Assembly: GCF_002843235.3 (NCBI RefSeq)
Contig: NZ_CP031123.2
Span: 2,170,001-2,234,000 of the forward strand
Direction: 5' to 3'
Origin: Providencia huaxiensis
Lineage (GTDB): Bacteria; Pseudomonadota; Gammaproteobacteria; Enterobacterales; Enterobacteriaceae
DNA: 64,000 nt
Part shown: piece by piece, positions 20,208 through 30,248 of the stretch
Layout: every line of letters begins with the position of its first letter
Numbering within the stretch: position 1 is the stretch's first letter
The notes under the pieces: generated by a model
Seen by the model: only the letters and a program-made list of their open reading frames with translations
Told to the model about the DNA's origin: nothing
The model's database searches: none
Position numbers and translations under genes: made by a program

Positions 20208-21229
20208 TAACGGCGCCCTTCTGCCATTAATTGGTCAAATTCTCCACCTGTAGCAAAATGAACCTCCATCACTTTTGGCCAGCTCTCAAATTGTGATTCA
20301 ACGGTAAAGAGCTGAGTTTCAGGAAATTTAGCCTTATTTGCATTCATCACAGCTTTGTCATTCACTCGATAATTATACTGAGTGATGATTTCTTGAGCCT
20401 GTGGGCTATAGAGATAATTTAAGTAAGCTTTAGCGACGTCTTCCGTACCATTTTTCTGTACATTTTTGTCGACCCAAGCGACAGGAAACTCCGCTAAGAT
20501 ATCCACTGGCGGTACAATGACTTCATAGTCTGACTCGCCATATTGAGAGCGAATATTATTCACCTCTGATTCAAAGCTAATGAGGACGTCACCGAGCCCT
20601 CGCTCAATAAATGACGTCGTCGCGCCACGTCCACCGGTATCGAATACCTCTACATTTTTCAAAAACTGTTTCATTTGTTCACGGGTTTTTGCTTTATCAT
20701 CTTTATTTTCCTGATTAAAAGCGCCCCATGCTGCAAGGTAGGTATAACGGCCATTTCCTGATGTTTTTGGATTTGGGAAGATTAATTTGACATCTTCGCG
20801 GACTAAATCATCCCACGTTTTAATTCCTTTAGGGTTTCCTTTACGAACTAAAAATGCCATCGTTGAATAATAAGGCGAGCTATTATTTGGTAAGCGCGCT
20901 TGCCAGTCTGCTGGGATCAAATTCCCTTTCTCATGCAAAATTTGCACGTCAGTGACTTGGTTGTAGGTCACGACATCCGCTTTCAAACCTTGTAAAATAG
21001 CTAAGGCCTGCTTAGATGAACCTGCGTGTGATTGCTTAATCGTGAGTTTGTCGTCAGGGTGAGCCTCATTCCATTGCTTTTCAAATGATGGATTCAATGC
21101 CACAAATAATTCACGGGCAATATCATAAGAGCTATTAAGTAGTTCAGCGGCAACTAATGGCGAGCTCCCAAGTAATGATACCGTTGCCAAACTCGCTAGT
21201 GCTGTTTTTTTCAAAAATGATTTTTTCAT
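20207..21229 (-). CDS. cysP: Thiosulfate/sulfate-binding periplasmic protein CysP
   Basis: CysP is the periplasmic binding protein that delivers thiosulfate and sulfate to CysTWA. The start ATG at 21227-21229 ([14 protein letters not shown]) gives 340 residues with a signal peptide cleaved near [12 protein letters not shown]. The ligand-binding region [23 protein letters not shown], the [12 protein letters not shown] segment and [11 protein letters not shown] match CysP closely. It is chosen over Sbp because it heads the cysPTWA operon and keeps CysP-specific segments. Expression is expected to need CysB and acetylserine. Confidence 0.94.
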   Translation of the reverse strand: MKKSFLKKTALASLATVSLLGSSPLVAAELLNSSYDIARELFVALNPSFEKQWNEAHPDDKLTIKQSHAGSSKQALAILQGLKADVVTYNQVTDVQILHEKGNLIPADWQARLPNNSSPYYSTMAFLVRKGNPKGIKTWDDLVREDVKLIFPNPKTSGNGRYTYLAAWGAFNQENKDDKAKTREQMKQFLKNVEVFDTGGRGATTSFIERGLGDVLISFESEVNNIRSQYGESDYEVIVPPVDILAEFPVAWVDKNVQKNGTEDVAKAYLNYLYSPQAQEIITQYNYRVNDKAVMNANKAKFPETQLFTVESQFESWPKVMEVHFATGGEFDQLMAEGRR

Positions 21230-21548
21230 TCCACACCTGTTCGTAACTAAACCCAAATGGCTAAGATTAAAACCACTGTATCTGTTTTGGTTATAACTGT
21301 GTAGCTATCAATCACCTTTTTATATACCAAATTGGAATAACAAAGAAATGAACGTCATAAGCAGGAAAATTAACTGATTTTTTAATTAGTTAGTGATATG
21401 AATATTACTCAATGGAGGGGCATTCTATAAGTTAAATCATTACTAGGTAGTAAGTAGGCATTAATGATAACGGGCTAATAATAATAGAATAAATACAAAT
21501 CATTATGTTTAAATTGCTAAGTATAAACAGTTACTCTAAATAATTTGT
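21230..21548. other. Promoter region upstream of cysP
   Basis: No gene supported in these 319 AT-rich bases. By family knowledge they should hold the cysP promoter and CysB sites, but I could not place a site with confidence. Confidence 0.45.
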
Positions 21549-21649
21549 GTTACAGCTAGGCGGCAAGGAAGATTAGCCCTAGAAGCATACAATAGTATGT
21601 GACTAGGGTAATCTTACGTAGCCAACAACTCTGTAACGCAAAGAATGAC
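21549..21649. repeat. ERIC-type (IRU) palindromic repeat, single copy
   Basis: About 100 bases with outer arms GTTACAG / CTGTAAC and the inner hairpin CCCTAG-AAGCATAC ... GTATGTGACTAGGG. The core aligns with the ERIC consensus (AATCCCCAGGAGC ... GTGACTGGGG). It lies 8 bases beyond the yfeX stop, so the yfeX transcript would end in this structure. It is a diverged relative of the four-copy array at 46.9-47.5 kb. Confidence 0.8.
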
Positions 21650-21657
21650 GAGTAACG

Positions 21658-22557
21658 CTAAAGAGACGTCAATGTCTCAATCGACGGAGCATAGTAATAA
21701 CTCCCCGAAACGGCTTTCGTCATACGTAGCAAATCATCGTATTTGCCGTCTTTTTCGCCGAACATGCTTAATAATTGCTGTTCAATATTGTGTAACCTTG
21801 CACAATAAGCGATAAAAAATAAGCCATGTTTGCCGCTTGCTGTACCATATGGCAAGCTGTGACGCATAACTGAAAGCTCTTCGCCCTCTTCTTCTATCAC
21901 CACGCGTGAGACATGAGAGGTGACATTACGCGCATCTTCATCTAATTCAACGCTATCTTTTTTCGTACGACCAATCATTTTTTCTTGTTCATGTTCCGAA
22001 AAACGATCCCATTTTCTCAAATCGTGTTCATAGCGTTGGACTAAAACATAACTTCCGCCTGTATCTTCACCGTCTTCGATTAATGTGACTTCTGCAATTT
22101 CTTCCCCTTGCGGGTTCTCTGTTCCATCAATAAAACCGCTTAAATCTCTGTCATCTACCCAACGGAAGCCATGAATTTCTTCCACTACAGAGATAGATTT
22201 ACCAAATGCATTTAAAGCTGCCTGCGCTAATGAAAAATTAATATCATGGCGCAGTGATTGAATATGAATAAACATATCCCGTTGAGTGGCAGGAGCTAGC
22301 CCTTTACCTAGAGTGCGAAATGGTTTCAATTCAGGGGCAGTATTTGCCTTACCGAGCTGTTTCCAGATGTCAGAACCAAACGCGATAACGGCACCAAGGC
22401 GATCATCTGGATATTGCGCTTGTAATTTGGTTAAAGCCTCGACAAAGCTTTTACATCCAGACTTAACTTCATCCAGAGATCCCTCTTGCACTTGCGCTTC
22501 AATAAAAATACCAAAACGGCTATGTTCTTTCAAAATACCACTTTGAGAATGAGACAT
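21658..22557 (-). CDS. yfeX: DyP-type heme peroxidase YfeX
   Basis: This is a cytoplasmic dye-decolorizing-type peroxidase that binds heme and reduces peroxide. In E. coli a role in heme or porphyrin oxidation has been proposed. The 299 residues equal the E. coli length. It has the DyP signature GFIDGTENP with the catalytic aspartate, the proximal histidine in NVTSHVSRV, and the distal arginine region SVMRHSLPYG. A GAGG site precedes the ATG. The neighbours yfeY, ypeA and hemF repeat the E. coli order. Confidence 0.95.
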   Translation of the reverse strand: MSHSQSGILKEHSRFGIFIEAQVQEGSLDEVKSGCKSFVEALTKLQAQYPDDRLGAVIAFGSDIWKQLGKANTAPELKPFRTLGKGLAPATQRDMFIHIQSLRHDINFSLAQAALNAFGKSISVVEEIHGFRWVDDRDLSGFIDGTENPQGEEIAEVTLIEDGEDTGGSYVLVQRYEHDLRKWDRFSEHEQEKMIGRTKKDSVELDEDARNVTSHVSRVVIEEEGEELSVMRHSLPYGTASGKHGLFFIAYCARLHNIEQQLLSMFGEKDGKYDDLLRMTKAVSGSYYYAPSIETLTSL

Positions 22558-22799
22558 ACGGTAAACCTCGTAAAATGAATATGTTATATAACCTATTTTT
22601 TATATAAGCGATTTTAATATTCTATCTTATCGCTATGATGTTCGCCTTGTTTTAACGCAAGGGAATATAGGTTTCCGGTCTATTATAAGAAAGAAAATTT
22701 AAGAAAGGGGAAATTTCTTTGAAAACAAGGAAAAAGAAATTTTAGTGGGAAGATATCGCCAGTATGAATAGACCTGGCGATATCATTAACGAAATGAGG

Positions 22800-23405
22800 T
22801 TATTTATGCCAAATAATTTGTGAGACTTGCCATGTTTTCAGGTCATTATCTGAAGGCATTAAATCTTCTGGTCCTTGCCATTTACCTGTAAAACGGTAAA
22901 CCACTTTACTTGATTGCGGTGAATTACATTCAATGGTAGGAACGTCATTGACTCGCTCACCTAAGCCGCAAATACCAAATGCTTTTTGATAAATTTCGCT
23001 AAATTCAGTACCAATCGTAGGCCCCCATTCGGTTGCGATATCAGGGTCATTCACCGTAATTCGCGATACATAGCCGTGCTCTGGACCAACTATTTCTAAT
23101 TTTACTTCATCATCATCCATTCCTTGGAAAATTGTGACCACATCCCCATTTTCCATTTGCATACCGCTGCGTAATGCATAGCGGTCATCCAGTTGTTTCT
23201 TAATGATATCCGCTTGCATTGGTGTAAAACTAGTCACTTGACCAAGGCCTGAGTCAGAAACCGTCAGTGGACCACTAAACCAAGTCGACGGTGAAAAAAC
23301 CTTCACACCCGCACACCCTGATAACAGGGCTGCTCCACAGAGTAGAGAAGCCTTAAACAACGGCGATAATCCATTATTACTATTCAACTTTGCATGTTGG
23401 GACAT
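22800..23405 (-). CDS. yfeY: RpoE-regulated lipoprotein YfeY
   Basis: The 201-residue lipoprotein has a signal ending in the lipobox ALLSGC and a soluble domain ending KTWQVSQIIWHK. It resembles E. coli YfeY, an envelope lipoprotein under the sigma-E stress regulon whose biochemical role is unknown. The ATG at 23403-23405 (MSQHAKL) is used because AGAGGA lies 5-10 bases upstream. A longer frame from 23429 has no such site. Sigma-E control here is inferred from the family. Confidence 0.85.
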   Translation of the reverse strand: MSQHAKLNSNNGLSPLFKASLLCGAALLSGCAGVKVFSPSTWFSGPLTVSDSGLGQVTSFTPMQADIIKKQLDDRYALRSGMQMENGDVVTIFQGMDDDEVKLEIVGPEHGYVSRITVNDPDIATEWGPTIGTEFSEIYQKAFGICGLGERVNDVPTIECNSPQSSKVVYRFTGKWQGPEDLMPSDNDLKTWQVSQIIWHK

Positions 23406-23496
23406 ATCATCCTCTTTTATGAGTCGCATAATGCATATTGTGACAATCTATTTATTAAAACATTCCCATGAATAGTTAAATAAATAGTCAATTAAC

Positions 23497-23928
23497 TTAA
23501 AAATCCGTTTCGTGAGTTAATTTTTTCGAATAAATTAAACGTTCAGGTTGTTCTTCTTCATACAACATTTTTTCAAACATACAGATAGCCGCATCAGACT
23601 CTTCACTCACTAATAGCTCTATTCTTCCGCAGCCTCTGGCGATCAGTTTTTTTTCTAGTCGGCTCACTAGTGCGTTAGCGATACCACGGCCACGGTATTC
23701 AGGGTGAACGGCAAGGTAAACAGCAGTACCACGAATGCCATCATATCCTCCCATAATAGTGCCAACGACTTCCCCGGCAACTTCAGCCACTAAAAATAAG
23801 TCTGCCCCACACTGTAATTTGCGTTCGATATCGAGCTCAGGATCCCCTGAAAATTCATTGAGAGAACAGCGCTCCCATAGTGTCAGGACATCTTCATAAT
23901 CACTTTGCCGAAAGACTCGTATTTCCAT
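23497..23928 (-). CDS. ypeA: GNAT-family acetyltransferase YpeA
   Basis: The 143-residue protein (E. coli YpeA 141) is a single GNAT domain. The acetyl-CoA pyrophosphate loop is [13 protein letters not shown] at about residues 76-88, preceded by the beta strand [10 protein letters not shown]. The substrate is not known. An AGGCAAATAAG ribosome binding site lies ahead of the ATG. In E. coli amiA follows and then hemF, but here amiA is absent and hemF is next, on the opposite strand. Confidence 0.9.
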   Translation of the reverse strand: MEIRVFRQSDYEDVLTLWERCSLNEFSGDPELDIERKLQCGADLFLVAEVAGEVVGTIMGGYDGIRGTAVYLAVHPEYRGRGIANALVSRLEKKLIARGCGRIELLVSEESDAAICMFEKMLYEEEQPERLIYSKKLTHETDF

Positions 23929-24064
23929 CTTATTTGCCTGCTTAACCTAATCTTTCTGCCATTATCTCTGCTTTTACGACACAATCAATATTCAATATGC
24001 CTTTCTTCGAGCAAAAGGGTATACTTTAACCATTATTTTTTACCTATGGTTCTATTATAAAACA

Positions 24065-24982
24065 ATGAATTACCCAGATATTGATCGTGTAAAAACCTAT
24101 TTGCAAAGCTTGCAAGAGACCATTTGCAAAAAAATCACTGAGCTAGATGGTAAAGAAACTTTTCTAGAACAAACATGGGAACGCTCTGAAGGTGGTGGAG
24201 GTCGCAGCCGGGTACTAACTAAAGGGGCACTATTTGAACAAGCAGGGGTGAATTTCTCTCATATTAAAGGAGAAAAATTACCAGCATCTGCTTCAGCCCA
24301 TCGCCCTGAACTTGCAGGTCGCAGCTACCAAGCAATGGGCGTCTCTCTCGTTATTCACCCTCTGAATCCTTATATTCCAACAACCCACGCTAATGTCCGT
24401 TTCTTTATTGCTGAAAAAGAAGGTTGTGAGCCTGTTTGGTGGTTTGGTGGTGGTTTTGATTTAACCCCTTTCTATGGTTTTCATGAAGATGTTATCCACT
24501 GGCACACCGTTGCTCGTGATTTATGTCGTCCTTATGGGCATGATGTTTATCCTAAATATAAAAATTGGTGTGATGAATATTTCTTCCTGAAACATAGAAA
24601 TGAGCCTCGTGGTGTTGGCGGGCTATTTTATGACGACCTTAACCAAGGCGGGTTTGAGTCTTGTTTTAACTTCACTCAAGCCATTGGCAATGGCTTTTTA
24701 GATGCCTATGTGCCTATTGTTGAAAAACGTCGAGAGTATTCATGGGGTGAACGAGAACGTCAATTCCAATTATATCGTCGTGGCCGTTACGTAGAATTCA
24801 ATTTAGTATGGGATAGAGGTACATTATTTGGCTTACAAAGTGGAGGCCGAACAGAGTCAATTTTAATGTCAATGCCTCCGCTTGTTCGCTGGGAATACGA
24901 CTATCACCCAGAACCGAATAGCCAAGAGGCCGCTCTCTATACTGAATTTTTAATCTTAAATAAAGAGTGGGTTTTGCCATAA
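24065..24982 (+). CDS. hemF: Oxygen-dependent coproporphyrinogen III oxidase HemF
   Basis: HemF oxidatively decarboxylates coproporphyrinogen III to protoporphyrinogen IX in aerobic heme synthesis. The 305 residues (E. coli 299) contain the conserved [42 protein letters not shown] and [10 protein letters not shown] segments, with the catalytic histidines among them. [23 protein letters not shown] near the C-terminus is also diagnostic; this motif occupies the last fifth of the protein. No clear Shine-Dalgarno sequence precedes the ATG. Confidence 0.96.
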   Translation: MNYPDIDRVKTYLQSLQETICKKITELDGKETFLEQTWERSEGGGGRSRVLTKGALFEQAGVNFSHIKGEKLPASASAHRPELAGRSYQAMGVSLVIHPLNPYIPTTHANVRFFIAEKEGCEPVWWFGGGFDLTPFYGFHEDVIHWHTVARDLCRPYGHDVYPKYKNWCDEYFFLKHRNEPRGVGGLFYDDLNQGGFESCFNFTQAIGNGFLDAYVPIVEKRREYSWGERERQFQLYRRGRYVEFNLVWDRGTLFGLQSGGRTESILMSMPPLVRWEYDYHPEPNSQEAALYTEFLILNKEWVLP

Positions 24983-25005
24983 TTAATAACATTGGTTTAC
25001 AAATT

Positions 25006-25032
25006 AAGGTAGAAAGATAACTGTTCTACCTT
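25006..25032 (+). terminator. Hairpin downstream of hemF
   Basis: AAGGTAGAA / TTCTACCTT, a 9-bp stem with a 9-base loop and a weak T tail, located 24 bases after the stop. Confidence 0.55.
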
Positions 25033-25140
25033 TCTAACATAAAATAACAACAATTAACTTTAAAGCTTAGATATCAGGTAGTTACAAAATCATCACGACG
25101 AATTATGATTCCATTTCACCCAACTGAATGGAGTTATAAT

Positions 25141-26277
25141 ATGAATCAATCTTTAGGCCGTTCGTTACTCTCACCTTGTTTATTGGCCAATTTAGTGACT
25201 AAAGCAGGTCATAGTGACTTAAAACCAACGCTCACACATATCAATGATATTATGAGCCGAACCTATTCACATGAAGATGCCTTACTTCATCGCAATAATC
25301 TTTCATCTTGCCCTATAGATACAGCTGGAAAGCGTTATAACCGCTTTATTCGTGACGCTCAACTCCCCGTTCCATATAAGCACCACTGGCACTCCGACCT
25401 ACCAATCTGTGAACGTTCAGGACTTTCTCCAGATAGTCATATGCCACATGATGACTATGCTGTCATTATGTGCGAAGACGACACTCAAGCTCCCTCAAGG
25501 CCAGCTGGGCAAGTATTTAATTCAATTGGCGTTATTCGTACCTTTTTTAAGGAAAAATTAAATATTGACCAAATTTTTGGCTGTTCTGCTGATATTAATG
25601 CGGTTATTCATTATGGAACAAACTACGCTAACGCATTTTGGAATTCTCAAGCTATTTTCTTTGGTGACGGGGATGGAATCGTTTTTGGTCCATTCTATAA
25701 CGACATTGATATAATCGCTCACGAACTTGCTCATGGTTTCATTAGTTCAAAAGCTAATTTTAGATACTCTTTCCAGTCAGGAGCACTGAATGAGTCCGTC
25801 GCAGACGTACTTGGTATTATGGTGAAACAATATTTGAACAATGAAACAGCGGATACATCTAGTTGGTTACTCGGGGAAAATTTATTTATCGACCAAATAA
25901 ATGCGCCAGCACTACGTTCTATGATGGATCCAGGCGACGCTTATTATCTTTCTGACGATATTAGAGACCCACAAGTTGGCCATATGGCGCAATATCAGGA
26001 TTTACCTATTTTTATTGATAATGGCGGCGTACATATTAATTCAGGCATTCCAAATAAAGCCTTTTACCTATTAGCCAAGAGCCTTGGTGGTTATACATGG
26101 GATATTGCAGGTAAAATTTGGCTTGAAGCCGTATCTGACAAACGCGTGACCTCGAAGGCAACCTTCATCGAATTTGCTGATGCAACGATCCGCGCAGCTA
26201 AGAAACTGTTTGATAATAATATCGCACAAAAAACACAACAGAGTTGGTTAGATGTTGGGTTAGAAGTCAATCTGTAA
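25141..26277 (+). CDS. Protealysin-like M4 (thermolysin family) metalloprotease
   Basis: The 378-residue zinc metalloprotease has HELAHG at residues 194-199 (zinc ligands H194 and H198, catalytic E195) and GALNESVADVLG with the third ligand E218. The transition-state histidine is in GGVHINSGIPNKAFYLLA. There is no classical signal peptide. Instead a short propeptide-like N-terminus (SPCLLANLV) resembles the protealysin/grimelysin subgroup, whose members include actin-cleaving enzymes. The ATG at 25141 is preferred because GGAG lies 7 bases upstream, while a start at 25105 lacks a site. It sits alone between hemF and rluF. No emfourin-like inhibitor gene follows, unlike in Serratia. Confidence 0.9.
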   Translation: MNQSLGRSLLSPCLLANLVTKAGHSDLKPTLTHINDIMSRTYSHEDALLHRNNLSSCPIDTAGKRYNRFIRDAQLPVPYKHHWHSDLPICERSGLSPDSHMPHDDYAVIMCEDDTQAPSRPAGQVFNSIGVIRTFFKEKLNIDQIFGCSADINAVIHYGTNYANAFWNSQAIFFGDGDGIVFGPFYNDIDIIAHELAHGFISSKANFRYSFQSGALNESVADVLGIMVKQYLNNETADTSSWLLGENLFIDQINAPALRSMMDPGDAYYLSDDIRDPQVGHMAQYQDLPIFIDNGGVHINSGIPNKAFYLLAKSLGGYTWDIAGKIWLEAVSDKRVTSKATFIEFADATIRAAKKLFDNNIAQKTQQSWLDVGLEVNL

Positions 26278-26396
26278 TCATTAATATCGCTAGACAGCAT
26301 TAAACTATTTAAGAACCATTTACTGAAAAACTAAAGGCCGATATTAAAGAGCATTCGCTAACTCTTTCATTCAGCCTTATTAATCAAACCTGCACG

Positions 26397-27266
26397 TTAG
26401 CGTTTTTTCTTTTTTCTACCTGGTTGTGTAAATTTTTTACGTGTCGGGTTTTCTGTTTTTGCTTTTGGTTTACTTGGCGACGCTTGCTTTGTATTACCTT
26501 TACTCGCAGAAGTGGATTTCTGTGGCTTTTTCAATTTTACGTCTGACTCAGATTTTTCCATCATATCAAATAATTCAATTAGTTCATCATCCGTTAAGTC
26601 TCGCCACTCACCGACAGGAATGCCGGTCAACTTAACATTCATAATGCGAACGCGTTCAAGTTTTGTGACTTCAAAACCAAAATGCTCACACATACGACGA
26701 ATTTGACGGTTTAGCCCTTGCACAAGCGTAATTCTAAAAACAAAAGGCGCTTCCTTCTTAACCTTACATTTTTTAGTCATTGTACCGAGGATCGGGACTC
26801 CAGCGCCCATTCCACGAATAAAATCATCTGTAACGGGCTTATTGACGGTAACTAAATACTCTTTCTCATGAGAATTTCCAGCCCGCAAAATTTTATTCAC
26901 CAAATCCCCATGGTTTGTTAGAAAAATTAACCCTTGAGAGTCTTTATCTAAGCGGCCAATTGGAAAAATTCGGGTGCTGTGATTAACATAATCAACAATA
27001 TTATCTTTTTCACCACTCTCCGTCGTACTAACAATACCGACTGGCTTATTGAGTGCGATTAACACTAAATCTTCTTCATTACGCGGCTCAATTAATTGCC
27101 CATTAACTTTTACCACGTCACCAGAAAAAACTTGGTCGCCAATTCCTGCACGCTTACCATTAATAAATACATTACCCTGCTCAATATAACGGTCAGCTTC
27201 ACGCCTTGAGCAAATACCACTTTCACTAATATATTTGTTTAAACGTGTAGAAGAACGAGTGTCCAT
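26397..27266 (-). CDS. rluF: 23S rRNA/tRNA pseudouridine synthase RluF
   Basis: RluF converts U2604 of 23S rRNA (and a tRNA-Tyr site) to pseudouridine. The 289-residue protein has an S4-like RNA-binding domain ([21 protein letters not shown]) followed by the RsuA-type catalytic domain. The latter carries [18 protein letters not shown], in which the aspartate is catalytic, and [16 protein letters not shown]. The basic, lysine-rich tail is typical of RluF. The ATG at 27264-27266 is used; the longer frame begins with TTG, and GAGGG lies 5 bases before this ATG. In E. coli this gene lies elsewhere, so the position next to der is a local rearrangement. Confidence 0.93.
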   Translation of the reverse strand: MDTRSSTRLNKYISESGICSRREADRYIEQGNVFINGKRAGIGDQVFSGDVVKVNGQLIEPRNEEDLVLIALNKPVGIVSTTESGEKDNIVDYVNHSTRIFPIGRLDKDSQGLIFLTNHGDLVNKILRAGNSHEKEYLVTVNKPVTDDFIRGMGAGVPILGTMTKKCKVKKEAPFVFRITLVQGLNRQIRRMCEHFGFEVTKLERVRIMNVKLTGIPVGEWRDLTDDELIELFDMMEKSESDVKLKKPQKSTSASKGNTKQASPSKPKAKTENPTRKKFTQPGRKKKKR

Positions 27267-27366
27267 AATTTCCCTCAATCTTTAATTCTTACCCTTCGTC
27301 CATCATGATGTATTCTGGTCACGTAAGGGCGATATTCTTTCTTAAAGTATCAATCTAGATAATATT

Positions 27367-27401
27367 AAAAAGCCGTAACAGAATAATTTTGTTACGGCTT
27401 T
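27367..27401 (-). terminator. Intrinsic terminator of der
   Basis: AAAGCCGTAAC / GTTACGGCTTT, an 11-bp stem followed by T5 on the minus strand, 46 bases past the der stop. Confidence 0.85.
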
Positions 27402-27446
27402 GTCTGTTCAATAGGGTTAATTAAACCTTCATTAACGCCTTACTGA

Positions 27447-28925
27447 CTAACGCTTTTTCAAATGCTGCATTAAACGCTTACGCTTACGTAGCTGGGTTGC
27501 CGTTAACTTATTTTTCTTATCTGCATAAGGGTTTTCACCCTCTTTAAACAGAATTCGAATTGGCGTTCCCATCACTTGTAATGAACGACGGAAGTAATTC
27601 ATCAAATAACGTTTATAGCTATCTGGTAAATCGGAAACTTGGTTACCGTGGATCACCACAATCGGTGGGTTGTGTCCTCCGGCATGGGCATATTTCATTT
27701 TAACACGGCGACCACGGATAAGCGGTGGTTGGTGCTCATCTTCTGCCATCTTCATAATGCGTGTTAATAATGCCGTTCCGACTCGACGAGTTGCTGATTC
27801 GTAAGCTTCTTGCACTGATTCAAATAGATTCCCCACTCCACTACCATGCAGTGCAGAAATAAAGTGAATACGTGCGAAATCAACAAAGCCAAGACGCAGT
27901 TCAAGCATGTCTTTTACGTGTTCGCGGTCTTCTGGCTTCATACCGTCCCATTTATTGACCGCAATCACCAATGAGCGCCCCGCATTGAGGATAAAACCAA
28001 GTAAAGATAAATCTTGGTCTGAGATACCTTCACGTGCATCAATGACTAATAATACAACGTTCGCATCTTCAATCGCTTGTAACGTTTTAATTACAGAGAA
28101 TTTTTCGACTGTTTCAGTGACTTTGCCACGTTTACGAACACCTGCGGTGTCAATCAGGATATATTCACGCTCATCGCGTTCCATTGGAATGTAAATGCTG
28201 TCACGGGTTGTCCCGGGCATATCAAACACAATAACCCTATCTTCACCTAATATACGGTTGGTTAATGTGGATTTACCTACATTCGGGCGACCAACAATGG
28301 CTAATTTAATCGGTAGTGTTGTTGGGTCAAAGTCATCTTCTTCGTCTTCATCAAGCTCACCTTGAGCTTCTAACTCAGCCCAATAAGCCGCATTTTCTTC
28401 TTCTTCGGTCAGCTCAACCTCTTCTTCGTCTTCACCAATAAAAGGTTTTAACGATTGTTCGATTAACTGAGTGACACCACGGCCGTGTGATGCTGCGATA
28501 GGATGAATTTCCCCTAAGCCAAGAGAGTAAAAATCCCCGATTGCCGTTGTAACATCGATGCCATCTGTTTTGTTCGCGACTAAATATGTTTTTTTCTTGC
28601 GACTACGAAGATGTTTGGCAATACCTTCATCTGCAGGCATTAACCCAGATCTTGCATCAACCATAAACAGAACAATATCGGCCTCTTCAATGGCTTGCAA
28701 GGACTGTGCGGCCATGTGCGTTTCTACGCCTTCCTCAGTCCCATCGATACCACCCGTGTCGATAATAATGAATTCATGCCCTTCAACTTCAGCACGACCA
28801 TATTTGCGATCACGAGTCAGACCGGGAAAGTCCGCTACTAATGCGTCACGGGTACGGGTTAAACGGTTAAATAACGTGGATTTTCCTACGTTTGGACGCC
28901 CTACCAGCGCTACGACGGGTATCAT
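27447..28925 (-). CDS. der: Ribosome-associated GTPase Der (EngA)
   Basis: Der is an essential double GTPase for 50S subunit maturation. The 492-residue protein (E. coli 490) has two G domains, each with [10 protein letters not shown]1 carries DTGGI and NKTDG; G2 carries DTAGV and NKWDG. An acidic linker ([14 protein letters not shown]) lies between them and a C-terminal KH-like domain ends in a basic tail. The ATG at 28923-28925 ([11 protein letters not shown]) is chosen over an upstream ATG because it matches the family start. It lies downstream of bamB with a terminator between them. Confidence 0.97.
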   Translation of the reverse strand: MIPVVALVGRPNVGKSTLFNRLTRTRDALVADFPGLTRDRKYGRAEVEGHEFIIIDTGGIDGTEEGVETHMAAQSLQAIEEADIVLFMVDARSGLMPADEGIAKHLRSRKKKTYLVANKTDGIDVTTAIGDFYSLGLGEIHPIAASHGRGVTQLIEQSLKPFIGEDEEEVELTEEEENAAYWAELEAQGELDEDEEDDFDPTTLPIKLAIVGRPNVGKSTLTNRILGEDRVIVFDMPGTTRDSIYIPMERDEREYILIDTAGVRKRGKVTETVEKFSVIKTLQAIEDANVVLLVIDAREGISDQDLSLLGFILNAGRSLVIAVNKWDGMKPEDREHVKDMLELRLGFVDFARIHFISALHGSGVGNLFESVQEAYESATRRVGTALLTRIMKMAEDEHQPPLIRGRRVKMKYAHAGGHNPPIVVIHGNQVSDLPDSYKRYLMNYFRRSLQVMGTPIRILFKEGENPYADKKNKLTATQLRKRKRLMQHLKKR

Positions 28926-28984
28926 TCTTAGATGCCTCACAACTTTTATTAACTTAAGGAATTCTGAGGCTTTAACTCAGAAAA

Positions 28985-29021
28985 CAAAAAAACGAAACGG
29001 CTCCTGTCTTCAGGAACCGTT
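28985..29021 (-). terminator. Intrinsic terminator of the bamB operon
   Basis: Stem AACGG/CCGTT plus CCTG/CAGG around a TCTT-type tetraloop, with a run of seven T on the minus strand, 35 bases past bamB. Confidence 0.85.
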
Positions 29022-29055
29022 GATTTTATCGATAAATTGGCGGTTTGTCAGAAAA

Positions 29056-30228
29056 TTAACGTGTTAACAGGTAAACTGTTCCGTTTTTTGTCTGAACCAT
29101 TAGCTTATCACTCGCAACAACTGGGCGACTGTGAATACCTGAGCTGTTTAATTTGTTTTGTGCAACAAACCCACCCGTATTCATGTCTAACCAATGCAGA
29201 TAACCTTCTTTATCACCGACAACAAGATAGCCATTATACATTTCTGGCGCAGATAACCCACGATTTAACAGGTCTTCCTGCGTCCATAGCGTCACACCAT
29301 CGCTTTTACGAACAGATAATACGCGGTCACTTTGGTCAACGAGATACAGGTTTTCACCTGACATCACCATGTCATTGATTGATCCCAGCTCACGTTTCCA
29401 CAGAATTTGACCTGAGCGCATATCCAGTGCTGCCAATGTGCCATTATAAGCAATCGCATACACTTTACCGTCATCAATAATTGGTGTCATGTCGACATCA
29501 TTTAAGCGGCCGATTTCTGTCGAACTTGTCACTTGCGAAATACGTTGTTGCCAAATTAATTGACCTTGAGACAACAGCACCGCACTAACACGGCCGTTGT
29601 CCCCACCGACAATCGCAGCACCAAAAGCAACCGCAGGCGCAGATTCACCGCGTAATGACAACGATGGGGTATCCATGTTAACGGTCCATTTGATTTCACC
29701 GCTATTGACGTCTAAAGCTTGCAGTTGGCCATTACTGGTATGAATAATAACAAAATCATTACTCACTACCGGTTTAGAAAGGGCTTCACCGGCAACTTCG
29801 ACATCCCAAACGACTTGGCCATCTTCTTTGTTCAGCGCAATAACGGTTCCGCGCTCTGTACCCACAAAGATTTTGTCGCCATCGACGGTTAAACCGCCTG
29901 ACAATAACGCAGACAAGTTAGCAGAAAGAAAACCTGTTCGTTTAGATAAATCGACTGACCAGAGCTCTTTACCGCTATCGAGTTCAAAAGCTTTAACTAA
30001 ACCTTTACGGTCTGCTGCATAAACCGCTGAACCATCCCAAACAGGTGATAATTCAGAATAAAATTGTTCAACACCATCTCCGACAGATTTATCCCAAACA
30101 ATTGATGGGCTGAATTGATTTTCAACCTGTGGAAGTGGCGCCATGATAATAGAATCAGTTTCGCTGGAACAACCGGCAAGTAAAGCTGAAGCGACTAGGC
30201 CAACTAAAAGTGTTTTGCGCAACTGCAT
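29056..30228 (-). CDS. bamB: Outer-membrane assembly lipoprotein BamB
   Basis: BamB is an outer-membrane lipoprotein of the BAM complex that helps BamA fold beta-barrel proteins. The 390 residues (E. coli 392) have a lipobox LLAGC at residues 16-20 and an eight-bladed propeller of PQQ-like repeats. Recurrent motifs are LDSGKELWSVDL, LNKEDGQVVWDVEV, LDVNSGEIKWTVNM and LDMRSGQILWKREL. It follows yfgM by 20 bases and belongs to the hisS-yfgM-bamB run as in E. coli. Confidence 0.96.
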   Translation of the reverse strand: MQLRKTLLVGLVASALLAGCSSETDSIIMAPLPQVENQFSPSIVWDKSVGDGVEQFYSELSPVWDGSAVYAADRKGLVKAFELDSGKELWSVDLSKRTGFLSANLSALLSGGLTVDGDKIFVGTERGTVIALNKEDGQVVWDVEVAGEALSKPVVSNDFVIIHTSNGQLQALDVNSGEIKWTVNMDTPSLSLRGESAPAVAFGAAIVGGDNGRVSAVLLSQGQLIWQQRISQVTSSTEIGRLNDVDMTPIIDDGKVYAIAYNGTLAALDMRSGQILWKRELGSINDMVMSGENLYLVDQSDRVLSVRKSDGVTLWTQEDLLNRGLSAPEMYNGYLVVGDKEGYLHWLDMNTGGFVAQNKLNSSGIHSRPVVASDKLMVQTKNGTVYLLTR

Positions 30229-30248
30229 GTTTGTCGTTTCCTTTCTTC

